In this document: piece after piece, positions 17,891 through 24,805 of the stretch | Layout of the letters: each line of letters starts with the position of its first letter | Position numbering within the stretch: the first letter of the stretch is position 1 | Origin: an uncultured Collinsella sp. | GTDB lineage: Bacteria > Actinomycetota > Coriobacteriia > Coriobacteriales > Coriobacteriaceae | Direction of reading: 5' to 3' | Length of the DNA: 64,000 bases | NCBI GenBank assembly: GCA_949285915.1 | Contig: CASDZW010000002.1 | Span: forward strand, 1 to 64,000 | The notes under the pieces: model-generated | Told to the model about the DNA's origin: nothing | Database searches by the model: none | Seen by the model: the letters and a program-made list of their open reading frames with translations, nothing else | Translations under genes and position numbers: made by a program

Positions 17891-18814
17891 CTAATCAAGA
17901 CTGTTGAGCGAATCCAGGGACTCCTCGTCCTCCGCCGCTTCGTCCTGCGCCTGCGTGGCATCGGTGCTCGCAGAGATGGTGACGCCCGACACCACGGTGT
18001 CGCTCAAGCTAAACGGCATGGTTCCGTACCAGACGGTATGAATGGCATCGAGCGTTCCGTCAGAGGAAATCTCGTCCAGCGCAGAGGAGACGGCGTCGGA
18101 AAGTTCGTGAGCGTCGGAGGCAATTGCGAGCCCATAGGCCGTCGACGAGCTGAGCGTCCCCTCAAACGACACGCCCGGATAGGCGCGGGCGAGATAAGCG
18201 CCAGCCGTGGCATCGCACACCACGTAATCGACCTCGCCCGAGGCGAGCGCGTCAAAGCAGGCGTTAACATTTGAATACGTGCTCTGGGTGGCACCGATGG
18301 CACTGCGCACGAGCGCCTCCTGGGAAGCGGAGCCATCCTGAACAGCAACTGTCGCGGCGGCGAGGTCTGCCGCGGAGAGCGACGCCGCATCTGACGTACC
18401 AAATACGGCCGTTGCATTCTCAAGATAGACGCCGGATACCGTGATGCCCTCTGCCGCATCGGTCGTCTCCGCCCCAAGGTAGAGATCGGCCGTGCCCGCA
18501 CCGACCGTGCTCTCGGCAGACGTGCCAGAGACCACCGCAAGCTCCAGGCCCATGTTCTCGGCAAGCGCGCAGGCAACATCCACGTCGTAGCCCTCCACGC
18601 CCTCGGTAAGGACCATCGCCTGCGGGGCATCGGAGGTATCCATGGCTACGGTCAACGTCCCGGGGGTCACCAGATAGGAGTCCTCTATCACCTGGGCGTT
18701 CTTCTCCACAGCGGGAGCCTCGCTGAGCGGGGGCGTGAAAAGCGAACATCCACCCAGGCCGGTCGCCGCCAGCACGGCGCCCGCGCACACCGCAGCAATC
18801 ACTCGAAGTCTCAT
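17891..18814 (-). CDS. extracellular solute-binding lipoprotein (amino-acid ABC type)
   Basis: A 307-aa protein with a lipoprotein signal peptide (MRLRVIAAVCAG..., lipobox LGGC at about residue 23). The mature part follows the SBP family 3 fold: GTLTVAMDTSDAPQAM, EGYDVDVACALAENMGLELAVV, then VAVQDGSASQ and DALASGEVDYVVCDATAGAYLA. Such proteins capture polar amino acids for an ABC importer, but no permease or ATPase gene is adjacent and the ligand is unknown. ATG at 18814 is preferred because GAGGG lies 7 nt upstream; ATG at 18829 is possible. A long structured leader and an extended -10 promoter precede it. Confidence 0.82.
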   Translation of the reverse strand: MRLRVIAAVCAGAVLAATGLGGCSLFTPPLSEAPAVEKNAQVIEDSYLVTPGTLTVAMDTSDAPQAMVLTEGVEGYDVDVACALAENMGLELAVVSGTSAESTVGAGTADLYLGAETTDAAEGITVSGVYLENATAVFGTSDAASLSAADLAAATVAVQDGSASQEALVRSAIGATQSTYSNVNACFDALASGEVDYVVCDATAGAYLARAYPGVSFEGTLSSSTAYGLAIASDAHELSDAVSSALDEISSDGTLDAIHTVWYGTMPFSLSDTVVSGVTISASTDATQAQDEAAEDEESLDSLNSLD

Positions 18815-18851
18815 AGCAACCCTCGCCATGGCATCGTCCCATCCCTCATAT

Positions 18852-18891
18852 GTCCGCCTTGCGCGGAACCTGCCGCCCGCACAAGGCGGAC
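18852..18891 (-). promoter_or_regulatory. 10-bp inverted repeat in lipoprotein leader
   Basis: GTCCGCCTTG (18852-18861) pairs perfectly with CAAGGCGGAC (18882-18891), with a GC-rich 20-nt loop. It ends 37 nt before the chosen start of the solute-binding lipoprotein and could control transcription or translation of that gene. Confidence 0.45.
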
Positions 18892-18911
18892 GGCACCAAA
18901 ATCTCAGCCCC

Positions 18912-19064
18912 TCAGCTGACCTGGTCTTTGACCCCACACTTGCGCACCGGGGCGTTTGCTCGGGATGCCGCGGCATCCTTCACGACTGACCCGCTCGCCC
19001 GCGGGGCGGTATTGCCCCTAAGTTGGTAGGACGGACGGTGCGGCTTACCTCTAGGACGCGCCAT
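18912..19064 (-). CDS. possible 50-aa basic protein in lipoprotein leader
   Basis: A 50-codon frame, too short for usual gene calling, reads MARPRGKPHRPSYQLRGN at its start and ends KCGVKDQVS. GGGGG lies about 6 nt before the ATG. It is rich in Arg, Lys and Pro. It lies wholly within the roughly 350-nt leader between the extended -10 promoter at 19170 and the solute-binding lipoprotein. The palindrome GGATGCCGCGGCATCC (18963-18978) falls inside it. I recognise no family. It could be a real small protein, a leader peptide, or chance in GC-rich DNA. Confidence 0.3.
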   Translation of the reverse strand: MARPRGKPHRPSYQLRGNTAPRASGSVVKDAAASRANAPVRKCGVKDQVS

Positions 19065-19169
19065 GATCGCCCCCGCGCGCACGCGGCGGCTTACGTGGAT
19101 CCCTTTGACCGCGTCTGTCTTGGACTAGGGTGGATGTGCACCCGCAACCACAGCCTGAGGGTTGTTGGC

Positions 19170-19178
19170 ATTATAGCA
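19170..19178 (-). promoter_or_regulatory. extended -10 promoter (TGCTATAAT)
   Basis: On the minus strand TGCTATAAT is a perfect extended -10 element (TGnTATAAT). No good -35 is seen 17-18 bp upstream, which extended -10 promoters can tolerate. Transcription would start near 19163 and run through about 350 nt of leader to the lipoprotein gene. Confidence 0.55.
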
Positions 19179-19197
19179 GCTCGCGGGCAGAGCGGCA

Positions 19198-20025
19198 CTA
19201 ACACACCCGCGCAACAGCCAAGGCATCGATGTGCGCAGCCCCCGCATCGGCAAGAGCGCGAGCTGCAGCGCGCAACGTCGCGCCCGTGGTGATGACGTCG
19301 TCGACAAGCAGAAGGCGCATGCCCTCTACCTGCTCGACCGTCTCGTACACACCTCGCGAGCTCGCCTGCCTCCCTGCTCGCCCCAGCCTGCGCTGGTCGG
19401 CGCTACCGTGTTTGACGAGCGCGTCTGCCACCGGCACACCCGCAAGCTCGCCGAGCTCGCGCACGATGCCTTCCATGTGGTCGAATCCGCGCCGACGATA
19501 GGCGCGCGCCGTTGCCGGGACAAACACGAGTGCGTCGGCCCCCGCGAGGACCCCTCCGTAACGGTCGGGCGCCTCGGTCTGCGCGTGCTCGGCAGTATCG
19601 AGAAGCATCTGGGCAATAAGCGGCGCGAGCCCGCGCTCGCCACCGTCCTTGTACGCGCGCACGATGCGGGGCAAGGGGTCTTCAAAGACCGCCGTGGCAA
19701 GCACCCTATCGAGAGGCGACTCGTCGTCCGCAACCGACGCGCCGCCCACAGAAGCGCCCGTGGGATTTCCGCATTCGGTGCAGATGATGTAGCCACCCGG
19801 AGCCCCGCAGCGAGTACAGGACGTGACAGGGTCGATTAAGACGAGACGATTGAGGCATGCGGGGCAGATGAGGGCGCCGGGTCGCTCGCACCCGGCGCAC
19901 CGCGTGGGCGAGAGAACCTCTAGAAACGGACGGGCAAGGCGTGCGAGCTCCTTCCCGCGCACGTTGGCGTTCGGCATGCGGGCGGATGCAGAAGACTCTT
20001 TTGTGCACGCGGCGCATACAGACAT
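19198..20025 (-). CDS. comF: ComF family phosphoribosyltransferase-like protein
   Basis: A 275-aa ComF/GntX protein. The N-terminal zinc-ribbon region has CAGCERPGALICPACLNRL and CTRCGAPGGYIICTECGNP. The C-terminal PRTase fold contains VFVPATARAYRRRGFDHMEGI, the RGFN-type motif, then LLLVDDVITTGATLRAAARAL, the PRPP-binding loop. In Bacillus ComF takes part in DNA uptake or processing of internalised DNA; no other com genes are in the window. ATG at 20025 follows GGGAGGG. That ribosome site forms one arm of a hairpin (20031-20056). Confidence 0.88.
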   Translation of the reverse strand: MSVCAACTKESSASARMPNANVRGKELARLARPFLEVLSPTRCAGCERPGALICPACLNRLVLIDPVTSCTRCGAPGGYIICTECGNPTGASVGGASVADDESPLDRVLATAVFEDPLPRIVRAYKDGGERGLAPLIAQMLLDTAEHAQTEAPDRYGGVLAGADALVFVPATARAYRRRGFDHMEGIVRELGELAGVPVADALVKHGSADQRRLGRAGRQASSRGVYETVEQVEGMRLLLVDDVITTGATLRAAARALADAGAAHIDALAVARVC

Positions 20026-20030
20026 AACAA

Positions 20031-20056
20031 CCCTCCCCCGAACATGCGAGGGAGGG
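20031..20056 (-). terminator. hairpin overlapping comF ribosome-binding site
   Basis: CCCTCCC and GGGAGGG arms, extended by an inner CG pair, flank a short loop; on the minus strand TTGTT follows. It may terminate the ricT transcript and also bury the comF Shine-Dalgarno sequence, so comF translation could depend on opening the stem. Confidence 0.5.
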
Positions 20057-20117
20057 TGGCGATGCATGCTCTATACCCGCAAAGCGGGCATCTATACGCA
20101 GCAAGCCCGGAGGCGCG

Positions 20118-21698
20118 CTACTCCGCCTGGGAGGCCGCCGAGGATCCGGAGGCACCGCCCTCGGAGCGCGGCTTACGCGAGCGACGACGGCGACGACGCT
20201 TAGGGGCGGATCCGTCGGAGCCGGCCCCCTCGGAACCTGCCGCGGGGGCGTCCGTCTTCGGGCGCTGGCCTCCCCCGTCACCGGGGCGACGGCGCGTCAC
20301 CTTGACCTCGCCCTCAGCGAGTTGGTCGGCAACGGAGGGCTTATCGGGCTTGACGGAACGACCGCGCTCAGGTGCGTCCGTGCCCGCGGTGTGACGGCGA
20401 CGGCGCGAGCGCGTCGGCTTGGCGGACGCATCGCCATCAACCGCGCTCTCGCGCGCGGCAGCGGCGCGGAACGCATCGTCGCGCCCCTCGCTCGTCAGGT
20501 GACGGCGGCGACGGCGCGTGTTCTGCGACGGTGTAGCCTCGGCCTCGGTGCGAACCTCCGCCTCGGGGGAGCGCTTGCGGCGACGGCGGGACGAGGAGCC
20601 CTCACGCGGAGCGTCCGTACCCTCGTCAGAGGCCTGAGAGGCCTTGGTGCGCGAGCGCTTGCGCGCGGGGGCGCCGGGCTCGCCCTCGTCCGTACCGCGA
20701 CGGCGACGCGACGAGGTGGGGCCAGACGTGGCGATGCGGTCCGCCTGCGACAGGCCATCACCCACATCCACGCCGTTTTGGCGATCGAGCTCAAGAAGCG
20801 CAAGCGAGATATCGGCCGATTCAATCTTCTCGAGCACATCGCGTGTCACACAATCGGGGCGGCAGGCGCAATGCTGCTCCTCAGCACGCTTCTTGCAAGC
20901 GTCCGAGCAGGTCATGTCGGACAGGCTCACGCGGAAGACCTTGCCGTTCTCAAGGCGGAGCACAAGCTGCTCGCGCGGGGTGTCGTACTCTTGAATCTTC
21001 GCTTTGCCAAGCGGCGTGTCGATGAGCGTCTTCTTTTTGGGCGCGCGGCTCTTGAAGTCCTTGTACGCCTCGAACTCGTAGCGCAAACAGCACATAAGGC
21101 GGCCGCACACACCAGAGATCTTAGACGAGTTGAGCGGCAGGTCCTGCTCCTTTGCCATGCGGATAGAGACCGGCTCGAACTGCCCGCCAAAGCGCGTGCA
21201 GCAAAGCTCCTGCCCGCACTGGGCGTAGCCACCCGCCAGACGCGTCTCGTCGCGCACGCCAATCTGGCGCATGTCGACACGCACATGCAAACAACTCGCA
21301 AGGTCCTTGACGAGTTGACGGAAGTCGACGCGGTCCTCGGCGGCAAAGTAGAACACCGCCTTCTCGCCCCCAAAGAGGAACTCCACGCCCACCGGCTTCA
21401 TGTCGAGGTTGTTCTGCTTGATGAGGCGGCGGAAGTCGCTCATGGCGGCGTCGCCGCGGTCGGCGAGCTCGTCGGCGCGGTCGAGGTCCTCGTCGGTCGC
21501 GATGCGAATCACCGGCTTGAGTGGCGCCGCAAGGTCCTCCTCCTCAACCTCATACGGGTCCTCGGTCACAAGGCCCAGCTCGGTGCCGCGCTCGGTGGAG
21601 CAGACGGCGTAATCGCCCTCCACAATGTCGAGGTCCTGCGGATCAAACCACAGCTCGCGCGCGGCGAAGGGGAACTTTACGGGAACAACTACCGGCAT
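20118..21698 (-). CDS. ricT: RicT/YaaT-like PSP1-domain protein with arginine-rich tail
   Basis: A 526-aa protein. Residues about 1-290 match RicT (YaaT), with a PSP1 C-terminal domain and the cysteine set CGQELCC, GVCGRLMCCLRYE and CSDACKK...CACRPDC that binds Fe-S in the Bacillus RicA/F/T complex, which directs RNase Y-dependent mRNA maturation. The last ~200 residues are disordered, with repeated SRRRRR-type blocks separated by acidic stretches, absent from Bacillus RicT and suggestive of RNA or ribosome contact. The start overlaps the end of holB by 10 bp, matching the widely conserved tmk-holB-ricT order. An ATG start is used. Confidence 0.88.
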   Translation of the reverse strand: MPVVVPVKFPFAARELWFDPQDLDIVEGDYAVCSTERGTELGLVTEDPYEVEEEDLAAPLKPVIRIATDEDLDRADELADRGDAAMSDFRRLIKQNNLDMKPVGVEFLFGGEKAVFYFAAEDRVDFRQLVKDLASCLHVRVDMRQIGVRDETRLAGGYAQCGQELCCTRFGGQFEPVSIRMAKEQDLPLNSSKISGVCGRLMCCLRYEFEAYKDFKSRAPKKKTLIDTPLGKAKIQEYDTPREQLVLRLENGKVFRVSLSDMTCSDACKKRAEEQHCACRPDCVTRDVLEKIESADISLALLELDRQNGVDVGDGLSQADRIATSGPTSSRRRRGTDEGEPGAPARKRSRTKASQASDEGTDAPREGSSSRRRRKRSPEAEVRTEAEATPSQNTRRRRRHLTSEGRDDAFRAAAARESAVDGDASAKPTRSRRRRHTAGTDAPERGRSVKPDKPSVADQLAEGEVKVTRRRPGDGGGQRPKTDAPAAGSEGAGSDGSAPKRRRRRRSRKPRSEGGASGSSAASQAE

Positions 21699-22831
21699 AG
21701 GAGTGCCTTCCTGATATCGAGAAACATGACCTCGAGGGCCAGTTGAGGGGTTATGTTGCGGGCGACGGTCCGCTCAGCGCGCGTCACGGCGTCGATAGCG
21801 CGCACCGCGCCTGCCGTGTCGGTCCGGGCGGCTAGCCGCTCGACGATTGCGGCAACGTCCTCGTTGACGATGCCATCGCTGACGCCTTCGAGCACGCCGA
21901 GTACGTCGCGCAGAAGCGAGCGGGCGCTCGCCAGCACTTCCATGATACCCGAACGCTCGCGCGCATTGAGTTCGCGCTTCTGACGGTCCTCAAGCTGCTT
22001 CAATGCTCCACGGCTGAGGTAGTCGGCGTTCTGGCTAAGCACGGCCTCCTGGGTGGACTTGACCTCCGCAAGCGGCGCCTTGACCTCTAAGATGAGCTGT
22101 TTTGCCGCGTTTAGGATGTCGAGGTCGTCCGCCTCGGGCAGCGCGTCGAGCGTACGGAGCATCGTGCGGCGCGCCGCCTGACGCTCCGCGCTTTTGAGAA
22201 ACTCCACCGCACGCGCCGGGCTTCCCGCCACCGCAACCGCCATGCGGCAGCGCTCGGGAGCAGCACCGGTGGCGTGCGCGACGGCCGTCGCCGCATCTTG
22301 GGGTGACACCATGCGGAAGGGAACGCACTGGCAGCGCGAGACGATGGTGGGGAGTATCGTCTCTGCCGAGGTGCCGAGCAGGATGAACGTCACGCCCTGC
22401 GGAGGCTCCTCAAGGGTCTTGAGGAGCGCGTTGGCGGAGTCCGCCCGCAGCTGTTCGGCACGGTCGACGATGTAGACCTTCGAGCGGGCGCGGATGGGAG
22501 CGAGCGCAACGTCCTCAATAAGGTCGCGCGTCTGACCGATGAGGTAGCCCGTCACGCTCTCGGGAGAAAGGTAGTGCACGTCAGGGTGGGTCCGGCGCGC
22601 CACACGCACGCATGCCTCGCACGAGGCGCAGCCATGGCTCTCGCAGATAATCGCCTGAGCAAGCGCCCAAGCGGCATCGAGCTTGCCTGATCCGTGGGCA
22701 CCAAGAAAGAGATACGCATGGCTTGTGCGGTCGCCCTCGACGGCGCGCATCAGAAAGTCGCGTACGCGCGGTTGGGTGTCGAGCTTGGCAAGAAGGCTCG
22801 ACGCTGCGGGACGTTTGACAGTCGTTTCCAC
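21689..22831 (-). CDS. holB: DNA polymerase III subunit delta'
   Basis: A 380-aa AAA+ clamp-loader subunit. It shows SHAYLFLGAHGSGKLDAAWALAQAII (Walker A GAHGSGK), a small zinc module (CESHGCASCEACVRV), VYIVDRAEQLRADSANALLKTLEEPP (sensor/Walker B region with LLKTLEEP), and SRCQCVPF (SRC motif with the arginine finger). With gamma/tau and delta it loads the beta sliding clamp. It is 4 bp after tmk and overlaps the start of ricT by 10 bp, so the three are translated as one operon. Confidence 0.93.
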   Translation of the reverse strand: METTVKRPAASSLLAKLDTQPRVRDFLMRAVEGDRTSHAYLFLGAHGSGKLDAAWALAQAIICESHGCASCEACVRVARRTHPDVHYLSPESVTGYLIGQTRDLIEDVALAPIRARSKVYIVDRAEQLRADSANALLKTLEEPPQGVTFILLGTSAETILPTIVSRCQCVPFRMVSPQDAATAVAHATGAAPERCRMAVAVAGSPARAVEFLKSAERQAARRTMLRTLDALPEADDLDILNAAKQLILEVKAPLAEVKSTQEAVLSQNADYLSRGALKQLEDRQKRELNARERSGIMEVLASARSLLRDVLGVLEGVSDGIVNEDVAAIVERLAARTDTAGAVRAIDAVTRAERTVARNITPQLALEVMFLDIRKALLCR

Positions 22832-22835
22832 CGTC

Positions 22836-23498
22836 TCAGACGCCCCCTAGCGAAAAGCCTGCCGCCACAAGCTCGGCAGTAACGTCAGCGAAAACGTCCT
22901 CGATAGACCGCGCCGCATCGATGAGGCGCACGCGCGCCGGCTCCTCCTTAGCGATCGCTCGAAAACCAGCGGCCACGCGCTCCTGAAACGCAAGGCCCTT
23001 CGCCTCCATGCGGTCGGCCGCGTCCCCGCGCGCCTGTGCGCGCTCGGCCGCAACGGCCGGATCGATATCAAACACGAGCGTGAGCGCCGGGCGGCAGCTG
23101 CCCACCGCAATAGCGTTGGCGGCGTCGACCGATGCGCGGTCAATGCCATCGGCAAACGACTGATAGCACGTGGTCGAGTCGATAAAGCGGTCGCACACAA
23201 CGACCTTGCCCGCGGCGAGCGCCGGCTCAATGCGCTCATGCACGAGCTGGGCACGGGCCGCGGCGTAGAGCAACAGCTCGCAGGTATCGCTCATCTCGGC
23301 ATGCGCAGGATCGAGCAAAAGGGCGCGGATCTTCTCGGAGATGACCACACCGCCCGGCTCGCGCAGGGCAAGCACGTCGTAGCCCGCCTGCTCGAGCGCA
23401 GAGACGATGAGCGCCGCCTGCGTGGATTTACCGCATCCATCGATACCCTCCACGGTGATGAACGCGGGCGTGGGCGCAGCAAGCGAAGCTGTTTGCAT
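22836..23498 (-). CDS. tmk: thymidylate kinase
   Basis: A 220-aa P-loop kinase that phosphorylates dTMP to dTDP. It has FITVEGIDGCGKSTQ (P-loop), LREPGG (the RxPGG of the dTMP site), VVCDRFIDSTTCYQSFADG (DR-Y/F motif) and a LID region around RAQARGDAADRME. ATG at 23498 is used because AGGGGG is 6 nt upstream, whereas the in-frame GTG at 23504 abuts it. It lies 4 bp before holB and 9 bp after the DUF4013 gene. Confidence 0.94.
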   Translation of the reverse strand: MQTASLAAPTPAFITVEGIDGCGKSTQAALIVSALEQAGYDVLALREPGGVVISEKIRALLLDPAHAEMSDTCELLLYAAARAQLVHERIEPALAAGKVVVCDRFIDSTTCYQSFADGIDRASVDAANAIAVGSCRPALTLVFDIDPAVAAERAQARGDAADRMEAKGLAFQERVAAGFRAIAKEEPARVRLIDAARSIEDVFADVTAELVAAGFSLGGV

Positions 23499-23507
23499 GA
23501 GCACCCC

Positions 23508-24710
23508 CTATACCGCGCGATCCATGTAGTACTTGACGTTCTCCTGGTACTCAGGCCATGCCTCGGGATGGAAGTCCTGCACCCAGTAGCCAAGGGCGCG
23601 CGCCGTGACGAGCGTTGCGGCGGTGCTCACAAAGAAGACCGCGAACAGCACCAGAATCGTGATGGGAATGAACGAGAGCATCATGGCAAGCAGCTGCGCC
23701 ACGATGTAGTAATCGGAATGATAGACGCCCGACATCCCGTAGGCGACCGAGATGCTCGACCCCATAACCACCATGAACAGCAAGAGGTAGCACACAAAGG
23801 TGAGGAGCACCACAAGAGCGGCGGGCCCCCAGTACGCGGCAAACACCTGACCGGTCTTGCCCGGCGCCGCAAAGAGCGACCAGGCGCGCTTGAGGTTAAG
23901 GCCCGAGCGGACGCGACCGCAGAGCGCCGTGCGCATGTTCATCACGGCAAAGAACGGGCCGCAGCAGACAACGAACAGGATGACGAGCAGGGTGAAGATA
24001 ATAAACAGCCGAAGCGCGCTGAACACCGTCGCGGCAAACAGGCCGAGCACAAAGAAGACGACCGTCATGATGACCGAGACGCCATAGATGTAGAGGCCGT
24101 TGTCGAGCACGCCGGGGCGCACGATCTTGGTGGGAAGCGGAAGATGGCGGCCGAGCGCCTGCTCGCGCGCCCATGTGTAGGCATAGCCGCTAAGCACGAG
24201 GCTTCCCACGCCCGGAACAAACTGGAAGAGGGCCAACTTGAGGATAATCCAGAGCTTGCCGGGCGACGCCTTGAAGTCCATCCAGGCACGCTTGAGCGGA
24301 CTCGGACGATACGGGTCGGCGATGGCGGGGTGTATCTCGGGGCCGGCGGGCGGCTCGTTGGCGCCGCCCGAACCGGAAGCGCCGGTGGCCGGGTAGGGCT
24401 CGGTCGGCGCGCTGTGCGGAATCTCCTGCGTAGGGGGCTCTTCCTGCGGAATCTCCTGGGTAGCCGGCTCCTCGCGAGGAGCCTCCTGCGTGGGCGCCTC
24501 CTCGGGCGGAATCACCTGCGTGGGCTGCTCTTCGCGCGGCGCCTCCTGCGAGGCGGGCTCCTCCTGAGAAGCGGACTCCTCCTGCGGGGTCTCATCGGTC
24601 GCACTGTTTTCGCTCGCATCGTTTGCAAGCACCGCACCGCAGACGGGGCAAACGGCATTTTGGGAATCTTCGGGCTCGAATTCGTGCCCGCATACGGGAC
24701 AGGTGGCCAT
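23508..24710 (-). CDS. zinc-ribbon membrane protein with DUF4013-like domain
   Basis: A 400-aa protein. An N-terminal double-CxxC ribbon (CPVCGHEFEPEDSQNAVCPVCG) is followed by a ~85-residue Glu/Pro/Gln-rich linker with repeats of TQE-x-P-x-EEP, then from about residue 140 a DUF4013-type membrane region with roughly six hydrophobic segments (LWIILKLALFQFVPGVGSLVLSGY onward). Function is unknown. It lies 9 bp before tmk and downstream of topA, and may be cotranscribed with the replication genes without sharing their job. Confidence 0.75.
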   Translation of the reverse strand: MATCPVCGHEFEPEDSQNAVCPVCGAVLANDASENSATDETPQEESASQEEPASQEAPREEQPTQVIPPEEAPTQEAPREEPATQEIPQEEPPTQEIPHSAPTEPYPATGASGSGGANEPPAGPEIHPAIADPYRPSPLKRAWMDFKASPGKLWIILKLALFQFVPGVGSLVLSGYAYTWAREQALGRHLPLPTKIVRPGVLDNGLYIYGVSVIMTVVFFVLGLFAATVFSALRLFIIFTLLVILFVVCCGPFFAVMNMRTALCGRVRSGLNLKRAWSLFAAPGKTGQVFAAYWGPAALVVLLTFVCYLLLFMVVMGSSISVAYGMSGVYHSDYYIVAQLLAMMLSFIPITILVLFAVFFVSTAATLVTARALGYWVQDFHPEAWPEYQENVKYYMDRAV

Positions 24711-24805
24711 ACGTGCCTCCTTTATTAGACGTCAGCCGCACCGTGTGCGGTATCGTCCCATGGTAAACGAACGCCCGGACACCGTACAAGCACGGTGCCC
24801 GGATG

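Noticed and set aside
18901-18915. GGGGCTGAGA in the lipoprotein leader, reminiscent of a TPP riboswitch
   Set aside because: The partner element CTGATCTGG and the rest of the TPP fold are missing, and a solute-binding protein of this type is not a usual thiamine gene.
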